This document shows, piece by piece, positions 55,010 through 64,000 of a stretch of DNA of 64,000 bases. Position numbers and translations under genes: made by a program. This DNA comes from Isochrysis galbana. Its lineage: Eukaryota; Haptophyta; Isochrysidales; Isochrysidaceae. The notes under the pieces were generated by a model. The model ran no database searches and had not been told where the DNA came from. It saw only the letters and a list, made by a program, of their open reading frames with translations. Location: assembly GCA_018136815.1 (NCBI GenBank), contig CM030936.1, forward strand, positions 4,168,474 to 4,232,473. Direction: 5' to 3'. How positions within the stretch are numbered: the stretch's first letter is position 1; each line of letters starts with the position of its first letter.

Positions 55010-55425
55010 CTGCAGGCACGCGCGATGGCGCGCCTGCGACAGGCCTGCAGCTGCCCCTGGCGACCCCTGGAGGCCCCTGGAGGCCAGCTCAGGGGGCAGA
55101 GGAGGCTGGGGCTGGGCCCTGGCCTCCCCTGCCTCTCCCTCGCTGGCGCTCCTGGGCCTCAGAGGCCCCCACTCTGCACCTGTCTGCTTGTCGAACAGGG
55201 GGGGAGGGGGGGTTGGAGCGATGGGCTGGCCACGAGGGGTCAGGACGCGCGAATCAGGCGAGCCTGTCAGGGAGAGAGTGGGTCAGCAGGGCAGTGGCCT
55301 CCTGGCAAGCCATCAGGCATGCCAAGAGGATGGGTGGTTCCTCCCCCACGGCAGGGGAGGAGTGGAGAGAGGGGGGGGCTCGTGCCCCCCCATGGGCGAA
55401 CCAAGTATAAACTTAGTTGGGGCCT
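55010..55425 (+). repeat. dispersed repeat family R4
   Basis: Matches 49815-50240 in the same orientation. The 3' end GGGCTCGTGCCCCCCCATGG is identical. Confidence 0.8.
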
Positions 55426-55997
55426 TGGGGGAAGGAAGCACAGCATGACGCAGACCTCCCCGCCCTCCTGGACTGCCGAAGTCCAGAGATGCTGAGGCCC
55501 GGCGCGACCGGGCCCCGCGTGGAAGCTCATTCATCCTTCAGAGTGAGGAGCTCCGCAGCACCCCGTCTTCTGCGCCTCTTCTTCTTCTCCTGCTGCTTCT
55601 GGCAGCCGACCACCGCCACCGCGCTGTGCGGCGTCGGCGGAGACGCCGCAGAGGCCCCCGCTTCTTGCTCGCGATGGCCCGCGAGCATGCGCCACGAGTG
55701 GAGTGAGCGAGTGAGCTTGCAGCTCGCTTGTGCTCAGCCCTTGCTCTCCCTCCACGTCTGACACGCTCCTGCTGGTCAACAGGCTCAGGCTCCCGGTCGC
55801 CCGGTTAGCGCTGACGGGGGGGGGAAGGGGGCAGCGCGCCTCTCGGTCAGCGCGAAAATCCAGGACCCCCCTCGCACTCCTCATTCCTAGCGGGCGCCAC
55901 CTTAAAGATACTACTACTACGTTCTACAAAATATGGGGTGAAGTGAAGGCTCGACGGCGGCCGACGGCGGCGCGGTACGCGCGGCGGGGCGGGTGCC
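55426..55997. other. spacer, no gene recognised
   Basis: GC-rich sequence with frames of biased composition on both strands; nothing accepted as coding. Confidence 0.35.
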
Positions 55998-57042
55998 ATG
56001 GCTGGCGCGCCCGAGCAGCAGCCTCCGACGCTCGTCGAGCGAATGCTGGCGTGGAGTCTGGCACGCTGGGACTGCTACGAGGAGCTTGAGCGGCATGCGC
56101 TGCGCAGCGCCATCGCATCTGGCCGAGCGGCCATCAATGCCGGCCACTCCACCGCAGCGGCCGCTAGCAACCTTGTTGGCAACATACAAGAGCTCAGTGA
56201 GGAGCGTGCGATGGAGGGGGCGGCGCAGTGCAAGGCGCTTGCGCAGCGTGCGCATCATGAATATCCAGAATGCGTGATCGCGGCAGCCACGCTTGCCGGA
56301 GCGGTGACAGGTGGGAGCCGCCTGTCGGCTGCCGCTTCTGGTGGGCTAGCAACTGTTGCAGTGGCCTCGTCATTTGGTAGGAAATGGGCATTGCCGCCGG
56401 AGAGCTATGCCTGGATAGTCGAAGCGCATGGCTCGGCCACCAAAGAGCTCGGGAAGGCAGTGCGGATAACCATGGCGGGTGCACGGTCCCATAAGGACAT
56501 GATGGTGGCGACGGCGTACAGCTTTCTAGGATCCATCAACACGGTTGTGAGTAGCATGGAGGACTCTATGAGGTCTGAGTACCGCAAGCTTTGCACCGCC
56601 TACCATGGCCTTGTCCGCCAGTACCCGGAGCGCCTCGTTGCCTTGAACTATGCGATGGGGTTGGGCTACTTGAGCGCACAGAATGGTGAGGCTGTCCCCT
56701 GCCCCTGCCATCATGTACTAGAAGCATTTTAGGAGAGCACACATTGGTTGGGGATCTTGACCACCATCTGCAATGAGATGCCGGGTTATACGCATGTTTG
56801 GTGACGACTAAGCTTCGCCCATTCCTTCACTCGTGTGGTCAGGTTCATTGCTCCTCGGGCGTTTCAAGTTCAGAATTGCCATGGGATATGCACTTGCTAT
56901 AGCATGGGCTGTACGAGCGCATCTCGCCAACAAGTGGGGCTCAAATGTCTTGTCAACCTCCAAAAGTCTTTCCGACGCCGCGAAGAAGGCAGCGCATGCG
57001 GGTGTAACATACAAAACGCAAGATCGTCCGGGTTTGCAATGA
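55998..57042 (+). CDS. hypothetical membrane-associated protein
   Basis: Two exons, 55998-56685 and 56843-57042, joined by a GT-AG intron in phase 1, giving 295 residues. The start lies in a GCCATGG context. The N-terminal 100 residues are helical (WDCYEELERHALRSAIASGR). A small-residue hydrophobic stretch at about 95-130 (VIAAATLAGAVTGG ... GGLATVAVASSF) could be one or two membrane helices with Gly-rich packing. A second helical domain follows (MVATAYSFLGSINTVVSSME). Exon 2 adds a further hydrophobic helix (IAMGYALAIAWAVRAHLANK) and a basic tail. No family was recognised. An organelle membrane protein resembling MICOS-type Gly-rich helices is a guess only. Confidence 0.6.
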
Positions 57043-57584
57043 TGTCGCACGCTATCGCTCTACATCACGATGGCCACCGGCCCGAAGATAGCCACCGGCC
57101 CGAAGATGGATCCGGCTCCTCACGAACCCGGTCGGCATTGGCTACACACACGCAGCTTCTATATGAGAATCGGAATGAGATTTGCATCTGGGTGCGGTAG
57201 AGCTAACACAAGCAGCCGTCGCTGTGGGTGTGGGCGAATATCGGTGGAGATCATAAATGTGACGTGCGCATGTTGTTTATAGCCTCCGGTCGCATCTGTG
57301 CTTTTGTGGGCCCAGGGGGCTTCTGCGGCTGCAATCTTGAGTGAGGAGGATCGCGCGCCACAAACAAAAAAACACATCTGAAGATTCTGGGCTAACACCC
57401 ACTACCATCTGAGTATGTTCCACCTCCCCACCGACATCGCCCTTAGTTCCCTTCCTTCACTCCCTTCCCCTTCCCCTTCCCTCCTTCGTCCTTCGTTCCA
57501 TTTTCATCGGTTTCCGGAGTCCGGGGTGCGGCCCCATGTGCACTACCATGGACCATGGGCCCGGTTCCGGTTCAGAGCGTAGAT
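57043..57584. other. spacer, no gene recognised
   Basis: Contains a small direct duplication, GCCACCGGCCCGAAGAT, at 57073 and 57090. Confidence 0.4.
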
Positions 57585-57739
57585 CTACCGTGGGGGGTCT
57601 CGGGCCCAAAGGGCACCGGATATGTGCTAGTTACACCTATCCGGTCACCATATCGAAAAATCTCGTAATGAATCCTCAATCTTGACTTGGTCAATTTTCA
57701 CCCTTAAAAGTGCTAAAATGCAGCTGTTTGACCGCCCTA
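57585..57739 (+). repeat. dispersed repeat ending CTGTTTGACCGCCCTA
   Basis: Near-identical to 3136-3310; same start, same CTCAATCTTGACTTGGTCAA core and same terminus. Confidence 0.85.
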
Positions 57740-57847
57740 AACGGTTGATTGTTGATTGTGATTGTACGGGCGTACGGGCCCACCCCGGAGGGTGTCCGCG
57801 ATGTAGTGAGGGGGGCGTGAGGCCCCCATTGACCCATACTTATAAAA

Positions 57848-57904
57848 GACAGACCGAACCTACTTATAAAGTAGAACCTACTTATAAAGTAGGTTCGGTC
57901 TGTC
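57848..57904. repeat. perfect-arm hairpin with internal direct repeats
   Basis: GACAGACCGAACCTACTT and its complement bound a segment holding two direct copies of CCTACTTATAAAGTAG. The whole could fold into one hairpin of about 27 bp with near-perfect arms. Confidence 0.75.
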
Positions 57905-57922
57905 CTAGCCTTAGCCTTAGCC

Positions 57923-58260
57923 TGTCGCATCCGCGATCGACCTCGGACCTTCGTGCTTCTTCGTGCCTCTTCGCGCTTGTTCACGCCTGTTCGTCGCAGA
58001 GTTTTACTCGTTACTCGTAAAACTCTTTACTCGTAACTCGCCCATCGCTCCTTGCCTGTTGCGCCCCTTTGTAGCCTGTCTCGCCTCTGTCTCGCACCTT
58101 CTCGCACCTTGGGCCTTGCTCTCGCCTTGGTCCCTCCTTGCTGTCGTTCCCCCGCTCTCGTTCTCGCTCTCGTTGTAGGTGTTTACTGCTGTGGACTTTC
58201 CCCCAGCGCGAAGCCTACTCTCTCGCTTCTTTCGTTTTCATGTACGTGCTTTGTCTTGGG
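57923..58260 (+). mobile_element. LTR-like repeat, TGTCGCATCCGCGA (copy D)
   Basis: Starts TGTCGCATCCGCGATCGACC and follows the same order as copies C and E: TTACTCGTTACTCGTAA, GCGCCCCTTTGTAGCCTG, TTGGTCCCTCCTTGCT, and TTTCCCCCAGCGCG. No polypurine tract precedes it, so it is probably a solo or truncated LTR. Confidence 0.65.
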
Positions 58261-58622
58261 GGCATGGCCGGCCCGCGAGGGCGAGGGCGCCGCTCACAAA
58301 GTTCCCCCGCGGTTCCGCCTTCCGGGTGGCGGGAGATTTCTTGGGATGCACCATTGTTAAGGCGTGTTCGCCTCAACGGTTTCTTTGGATTGCGAACTCA
58401 ACAGCGACTCAACAGCGCGCCAACGCAGTTGAGTCGCCCACAGTTGAGTCACTCTTAAGTTACCTCAAAAACCCTCTACTCTAGAGTACTATTTTGGAAC
58501 ACTAGGAATTCTCCACTCTAGAGTAGATCATAGAAACGCTCGCGTCGGTTGTTACAGCTGTGCAAGCGCTGCCGAAAGTCTGGCTCGTCCCCTCTCCCCT
58601 CTTTCGCCCTTCTCTCCCTGCC
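58261..58622. other. spacer and probable 5' region of the EF-hand gene
   Basis: Contains repeated CAACAGCG/GTTGAGTC steps and two CTACTCTAGAGTA palindromes at about 58477 and 58511. No gene recognised. Confidence 0.4.
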
Positions 58623-60569
58623 ATGTCCTTGCAATACTCGCGCGCCTTCGGCGTGCCCAAGGACTTTCCATCGGTCCTCAAGGCCTTCACACGCGAGGTG
58701 CTCCGCAGCAACCCCAAGGATATCTATGAATTTGGCGCAAACTACTTCTCAGAGGTGCTGCAGCAGGTGTGGGTCCGCCCCGCCCCGGCTGTTGGGCGGG
58801 AAATGTAGGAACGGGGGTGGGGGCGTGGGGAATGGGGTGGGCTTGGGCTTGTTGGAGGTGCTGCACAGCAAGTGGGCGCTTGCCCTGGCTTCTCCTGCAG
58901 CACCTGTCGAGCCCAACGATGTTGCAAAGTGCCAGCAAGCTGGGAAACCCTCCCCTTCAAGCATTGCGGAATTCTGCCATGGCTGGCAAATCCATGCACT
59001 CTGCGGAGCGTGACGGGGGGGGGAGTATTTGGGGATCCTGAGGGGCAGGTGGAGGCTACTCAGATTTCTCGCGCAGCCCTGTCAGCAGCTGCAGGGCGTG
59101 CTGCGGAGCTCGAGGTGGCGATCTTGCCCATCATGCGTATGTGTGTGTGGGGGGGGGGGGGGGGGGAGCTGCTGTCATTCTAGGTCTAGAATGGGCAAGG
59201 CGAGGCCTGGGGTAGGTGGGCGGGGCATGGCTCGCGTTGGTACCCGCTCATGCCGTCACTTTCGCTTGCATACCTCCTGATCAGCCCCAGCCTCGGAGTC
59301 CTCTTATTGAGCACACCCTGCCTTAGGTGGAAGCAGCGGAGCAAGCGTCGGGAAGGGCGATGCAGACGCTCTCACGTGAAGAACTTGCAGCACTGCTCGT
59401 GCGCCTGTTCGAGGAGGCAGATGTGGATCGGTCAGGGGCACTCTCCCTTCAGGAATTCAAGGTATGTGCACTGTGCCATACGAGGATGTGGTGCCTCTAT
59501 GCAACGAAGATTTGGAGCCCATGACTGGGGTACAAAAGGCGGCTGGGATGCCGACGCAACCCTCTCATCCACTACTCAGAATGTAATGGACAAGGCGGAA
59601 CTCGGGCTCGGTAGCTCAGAAATGGCGGAGCTTCTTGCCGAAGCTGACGTCTCAGGCGACGGTGAGATCGATTATAACGAATTCGTACCCATTGCAGTCC
59701 AAGTAGTCGAGGCCATGTATGCCAGAGATAATGTTTCAAGCGAGGCGGCAGAGCAACGGCAAGATATTGCCGACTACCTGCTCCACGGGCTCACACCATC
59801 AGAACTCGAAGAAGTCATGGCGGGCGTCTTCCGTAAGGCGGATGTGGATGGCTCTGGCACTCTTTCGCTAGCCGAGTTCCACAAGTGCATCCGCGACGCT
59901 GACCTTGGCCTTACTCGCAAAGAAATCAATCATCTCATGTTCTCGGCCGACTTCAATGGCAACAAACAGCTCTCGTGGCAGGCGAGTCACAACAATCACC
60001 ACTCCCGCACCATCCTGTTCACCTTTACGAGACGGCATGCGTGTGTGGCATCTTCATCCCTTTGTACTTTTTCGCAGGAGTTTGTGCCTTTGTGCTTTGA
60101 CATACTCGTGGAGGTTATGCGTTCAGAGTTGCGCTCAAGTCAGCCGCCATCTGTCGTAGAGACCAAGTTGGTTGAGATTTTCCGCGGCGCCGACGATGCC
60201 AATAGTGGATCACTTCCGTTCGATGATGTTCGCGACTTATTGCAGGCTGCCGACTTGGGGCTCACGCGATTGCAGGTGCGTTGACTGCACATAACGTGGG
60301 CGGTGTTTCGTGGAAATCTGTGGTCCGCTCCCCACGGCCGTGTGCCCTTCCGTCCGACGTCCCGACGGCCTGCATACGTCCCTTTCTTGCGTGGCATGTA
60401 CACATGACTATACGCTTTCACCGATAGCGCAATTTCTATCGCCTGTATCCTCGGGTAGGTACACACGGTCATGTCTGAGGCCTCTGTCGAGGAGGATGGG
60501 TCTATCCTATACACATACTTTGCGCCCAAAGCCGCCGACGTCATCTCGAAACTCATGTCGCATTGCTAG
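58623..60569 (+). CDS. RIIa-domain EF-hand protein, radial spoke protein 7-like
   Basis: Supported exons: 58623-58766, 59327-59461, 59580-59981, 60078-60275 and 60459-60569, all phase 0. Exon 1 carries a dimerisation-docking (RIIa) segment: KDFPSVLKAFTREVLRSNP and YEFGANYFSEVL. The rest holds five EF-hand-like loops: DVDRSGALSLQEF, DVSGDGEIDYNEF, DVDGSGTLSLAEF, DFNGNKQLSWQEF and the weaker DDANSGSLPFDDV. The fourth loop is split by a 96-bp intron with a GC donor (CAG|GCGAGT) and CAG acceptor; removing it restores the loop. The combination RIIa plus EF-hands is found in radial spoke protein RSP7 and related ciliary proteins, so a calcium-responsive axonemal role is likely. The interval 58767-59326 may contain one or two further exons that I could not place. 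Confidence 0.75.
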
Positions 60570-60597
60570 ATAGCACTCGCCCTTGGGGAGAGGGGGC

Positions 60598-60672
60598 GGG
60601 GAGATGTGGACGTACTAGGGGAGATGTTGACGTGCTGGGGGAGCGATGGACGTACTGGGGGAGATGCGGAAG
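60598..60672 (+). repeat. about 20-bp minisatellite
   Basis: Four imperfect units of GGGGAGATGTTGACGTACTG directly downstream of the EF-hand gene. Confidence 0.7.
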
Positions 60673-61027
60673 GGGCGGGAGCGCTGGCTGCCACACCATG
60701 CCGCTTTAGTGATCGAAATGTGCATGAGGTTTATCAGGTGTCTGTTTGTGATATGTCACTCGCTCCGTCTCGCCTCTTCGCCTTCACTCGCCGTTTCTCT
60801 CATTGTCTTCGGCACTCCCCGTCCTCAGCCTCCATGGCAGCTTCCTGTCAAAACCCTTTCGGTTTCTCTTGTTCTCTCGCCTCGCCTCTTCTCCCTTGCC
60901 TCTCCCGCCCTTCCTCTTAATTCCTCGCCTCGTCGCCCTTGCTCTCCGTCCCTCGCCTCTCCGTCCCCCTCGCCTCCAATCGTCCCTCCAACCCGTCGCA
61001 TCACTTTTCCCTTTCCTCCACCTCAAC

Positions 61028-61636
61028 ATGGCCCGAAAGAGGCCACTCTCGGAGGAGTCGTGCAAGAAGACTACGTTTAGGATGGGGCCGTGGATTCATG
61101 TTATCGCTACTGCATTCGAAGCAACATGAGAAGGCATGGTGTGGAGCTACACGACGGTGAGACGCTCACCGTCTTGATGGGGGAACATCCCGGTGTGCAT
61201 CAAAGGGATTGATGTTCCCACCGATGACGAGAGGCGTTACAAAGCTCGCTTCACCCTTGGCAACAAGCTCGCCTTCGATGGGAAGCACTGGGTTCGTCTC
61301 GTCGACCTCGGGAGGCAACGCCTCAAATTCCGCCAGCAACCTCACAAGCCTCACGATTGTCGGCACCCCCGCGTCATTGCACCCTCAAGGACATTCACAG
61401 GACTTAGCTCTTCAGCTCTTGTACTCCTTGTACCGACTTTCGGGATGAGCAATGCGACAAGGCAAGAACGAGTTGCTCCAGATACCCTCATCCCACCTGT
61501 GCGCCGCTCAGCTTTTCAAGGAGAGATGAAGAAACTTGTCGATAGCGGACTGGTCCCTGCTGAACAACGGCAGCGCATCAAGAAGGCCATGCGAGACCTC
61601 TCAGATCAACATGCCGAGACTCCGACACGTGTGTAG
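61028..61636 (+). pseudogene. weak coding-like region, possibly decayed element
   Basis: The ATG at 61028 opens MARKRPLSEESCKKTTFRMG and stops after 33 codons. A second frame from about 61193 (GIDVPTDDERRYKARFTLGN) runs to 61636 and ends with a basic helical stretch (EQRQRIKKAMRDLSDQHAET). The two might be one frame-shifted gene. No family was recognised; proximity to copia fragments suggests a mobile-element origin. Confidence 0.3.
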
Positions 61637-61729
61637 AACGGTGCTTGAAACCGGCGCATGTCTAGATAAGGGGTGGCCTGCGTCTGGGGAGGAGGTCGGT
61701 GTCAGGTGTTGTTGAAGTGTCTCCACGAA

Positions 61730-61895
61730 TAGGGCGGTCAAACAGGGGTTTCTTAACTATTGGTAAAAAACCTTTTAATATTCTCGCCTCGCGCGCGGCT
61801 ATGAAGTCGACTATCGTAGCCACGCCCACTTCCCTTCCTTTCACTCACCTCCCGCCTTGCGGCAACTCCCCTCGTGCACTACTGCGGTGTCGGGG
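61730..61895 (+). repeat. TAGGGCGGTCAAACAG terminus followed by an R3-like segment
   Basis: TAGGGCGGTCAAACAG is the inverted form of the CTGTTTGACCGCCCTA terminus. The R3-type text CCTTTTAATATTCTCGCC follows 25 bp later. Confidence 0.6.
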
Positions 61896-62242
61896 TTGGA
61901 CCAGCAGATGCCCGTGTGCATGCGGTCGCAGTGGGAGCAGGGCTTCTTGTCCTTGTTGTTGTTGTTCCTACCACCTCCACGCCCACCTTGGCCAGCCTTG
62001 AAGCCCGCCTCATAGGCCTTCTTGATGGCATCCGTGTCATCCTCGGTCTTGGACGCTTGCATTGCACGTTGGCCCGGACGCACCGTGGAGCGCACCGCCT
62101 CATGCTTATGGGCAATGGCCGCTGCCTCCACAAGGTTCTTGTGCACCATATCAGGCCTCTTGCGGTGCTCAACCTCCAAGGAGCCCCATGCCTTGTCCAC
62201 TTCACGAAGGACTCCTTCTCCACATCCAATGAAGCTCGCTTT
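61885..62242 (-). pseudogene. inverted Ty1/copia gag fragment
   Basis: On the minus strand it encodes the KAWGSLEVEHRKRPDMVHKN ... DDTDAIKKAYEAGFKAGQGG segment and the zinc-knuckle sequence CSHCDRMHTGIC. It is the reverse complement of 62393-62652 (first part) and of 63070-63310 (zinc-knuckle part). Confidence 0.75.
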
Positions 62243-62392
62243 CTGAGTGGCGAAAGCTGTCTTGTTACTTGTCTCTTAGGGGTCTCTACCCTTGCACGCC
62301 AAACTTGGGATCGAGCTCCGCCTTGGTCCATCTTCCAAGGACTCAAGGGCACCGCGCGCGAAGTCTCCGTGGCCGAGTTGTGCCTCGACATG

Positions 62393-62725
62393 AAAGCGAG
62401 TTTCATTGGATGTGGAGAAGGAGTCCTTCGTGAAGTGGACAAGGCATGGGGCTCCTTGGAGGTTGAGCACCGCAAGAGGCCTGATATGGTGCACAAGAAC
62501 CTTGTGGAGGCAGCGGCCATTGCCCATAAGCATGAGGCTGTGCGCTCCACGGTGCGTCCGGGCCAACGTGCAATGCAAGCGTCCAAGACCGAGGATGACA
62601 CGGATGCTATCAAGAAGGCCTATGAGGCGGGCTTCAAGGCTGGCCAAGGTGGACTCAACCGCCGATCACGTAACCGACACAAAAACAAAACCCCAACAAG
62701 AACAAATGTTTTGCACACCACTTAG
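62393..62725 (+). pseudogene. Ty1/copia gag fragment, direct copy
   Basis: The frame MKASFIGCGEGVLREVDKAW ... KAYEAGFKAGQGG is open, but after 62652 it diverges to LNRRSRNRHKNKTPTRTN and stops, so the zinc knuckle is lost. Together with 61885-62242 it forms an inverted repeat with arms of about 260 bp and a 150-bp loop. Confidence 0.7.
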
Positions 62726-62851
62726 CCATAGCTAGGCCTTGTGTTCACGACACACATGAAGCCTTGCATGAAGCCTTGCGCTTCTCACCCCCCCTTGACC
62801 TGATCCCCTGGAGAAGGGCAACAAATGAGGGATTCGCAAGGCAGCAAGATC

Positions 62852-63062
62852 TCAGATGCGAACCATGATCAGCCCACGGAACTTGGTGAACTTGTTCGCC
62901 GCTAAGGGCTTCGTCATCATGTCGGCCACATTGAGCTCGGTCTGAACGTGGTAGACACGTAACACATTCTTCTGCGTGAGCTCACGCACGTAGAGCTCAC
63001 GACGATGGATGTGACGGGCCAAACCCTTCATGATGGAATTGTCCGACCAAGGCGTACTCGCT
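62852..63062 (-). pseudogene. Ty1/copia RNase H C-terminal fragment
   Basis: The minus strand encodes SDNSIMKGLARHIHRREL, then YVRELTQKNVLRVYHVQTEL, then NVADMMTKPLAANKFTKFRG. This matches the end of copia polyproteins (KHIDxRxHFxREL ... ADxxTKPL ... F). It lies antisense and head to head with the gag frame beginning at about 63070. Confidence 0.8.
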
Positions 63063-63989
63063 TGGAAGGCTGCGGCCATCGCCCATAAGCATGAGGCGGT
63101 GCGCTCCACGGTACGTCCGGGCCAACGTGCAATGCAAGCGACCAAGACCGAGGATGACACGGATGCCATCAAGAAGGCCTATGAGGCGGGCTTCAAGGCT
63201 GGCCAAGGTGGGCGTGGAGGTGGTAGGAGCAACAACAACAAGGACAAGAAGCCTTGCTCCCACTGCGACCGCATGCACACGGGCATCTGCTGGTCCAACC
63301 CCGACACCGCGCACTTGATCGATTGGGACAAGGTGCCGGAGGGCCTCCAAGCCAAGATCAAGGCCAACCTCTATGATGCCAAGATGAAGAAGGAAAACAA
63401 GCAAAGTGGTGGACGCCTCACCTTCACCTGCAACAAGATCTGTGCAACCACGACCAAGAACACCGAGGATGATGCCTTACGCATCCTCATCGACTCGGGC
63501 GCCACCGGGGCCGACTACTTCAACGACATCAGCTTCTTCCCGGACGGCGTGGATGAGACGCGCACGGACATGGTTGAGGTGGCAAGTGGCAAGGCAATCA
63601 AGACTTGGGGCACCGGCACCGCCAAGTTCCTTGCACTTGTGCGCCCCCAAGCCGGTGCACCCCTTGGATGGCATGTGGTCGAGAAGCCCGACGCATCATT
63701 TGGTCCATTCAAACGCAACATGCTCTCCACCCACAAGGCGTGCTCACGCAATGATGATATGAAGTGCATCATGGGCAAGGTGAATGGCTTTGAACTTCCG
63801 GGAGGTGCATTCATGCCTTTCACCATGGGTGACGACTCCCAAGGCTTCTATGTGGATGTACGGCCCATCCCCAAGGGCGAGACGACCAAGGCGTACTCGC
63901 TTGGACCGTACACCACCGACAAGCACAAGGACATGCACGCCACGCATGAGAAGCGCAAGGCTTCATACAAGGCTTCATGCAAGGCTTAA
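63030..63989 (+). pseudogene. Ty1/copia gag-protease fragment
   Basis: A 319-codon frame. The N-terminal gag segment repeats 62510-62650. A zinc knuckle, CSHCDRMHTGIC (C-x2-C-x3-H-x3-C), follows a Gly/Asn-rich linker. The protease core is ILIDSGATGADYFND, with the copia-type DSGAT active site, followed by a strand-rich region to a stop at 63987-63989. Integrase and reverse transcriptase are absent. The last 60 residues are Lys/His-rich with a repeated KASYKASCKA pattern, suggesting a degenerate end. The start is within the RNase H antisense junction, so the native N-terminus is missing. Confidence 0.8.
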
Positions 63990-64000
63990 TGTGCGTCGTG

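Noticed and set aside
48364..57739. A single 9.4-kb transposon bounded by inverted TAGGGCGGTC...GACCGCCCTA ends
   Set aside because: Internal content is a mix of unrelated genes and repeats, and the same terminus occurs at six other places in both orientations, so the pairing is probably accidental.

Overview
The window is nuclear DNA from a GC-rich unicellular eukaryote. Protein-coding genes are split by short GT-AG introns, and the products include mitochondrial proteins (succinate dehydrogenase iron-sulfur subunit, a METTL17/Rsm22-like ribosome assembly factor), a chromatin remodelling subunit, a probable ciliary protein (RIIa plus EF-hands, RSP7-like), a bestrophin-like channel, and an ankyrin-TKL kinase resembling plant integrin-linked kinases. 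A flagellated alga (haptophyte, stramenopile or similar) fits best, but nothing in the sequence fixes the lineage.

Layout. 1-1.7 kb is a minus-strand LTR retrotransposon end. 2-3 kb is a hypothetical gene. 4.0-9.1 kb (minus) is a five-exon BAZ-like gene with bromodomain, MBD, DDT, Tudor-like and WHIM/WSD segments. 9.1-13.5 kb is repeat-rich, with an intact hAT-type MITE and an AT-rich islet carrying two small ORF remnants between short repeat arrays. 13.6-15.4 kb is a three-exon bestrophin. 16.5-18.7 kb holds a retropepsin fragment plus LTR. 18.7-21.4 kb has a probable hypothetical gene and SDHB (both minus). 21.9-22.1 kb is a gene start cut by a repeat. 22.4-25.5 kb (minus) is a LINE deletion derivative. 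26.2 kb is a second MITE, followed by a Zn2Cys6 protein gene (27.3-28.8 kb). 30.8-33.5 kb (minus) is a putative beta-propeller protein. 33.5-35.1 kb is an LTR with primer-binding site and gag start, directly followed by a TMBIM/BAX-inhibitor gene. 36.7-38.7 kb is a second LINE tail and an unknown ORF. 39.4-41.1 kb is METTL17/Rsm22-like. 41.4-43.1 kb is repeats. 44.4-47.3 kb is the nine-exon ankyrin kinase. 47.3-50.3 kb is mostly repeats. 50.4-52.2 kb is a hypothetical membrane protein (minus). 53.5 kb is a chromodomain-BED protein. 56-57 kb is a hypothetical gene. 58.6-60.6 kb is the EF-hand gene. 61.7-64 kb is a rearranged Ty1/copia cluster.

The genes are unrelated neighbours and do not form an operon or pathway. 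Recurrent architecture comes from dispersed repeats: an LTR family starting TGTCGCATTCGCGA, a family ending TTTGACCGCCCTA, two 8-bp-TSD MITEs, two other repeat families, and purine-rich (GA/G) tracts on the sense strand just upstream of several genes. Exon junctions were placed by eye from splice consensus, reading phase and domain continuity; no transcript evidence was available.
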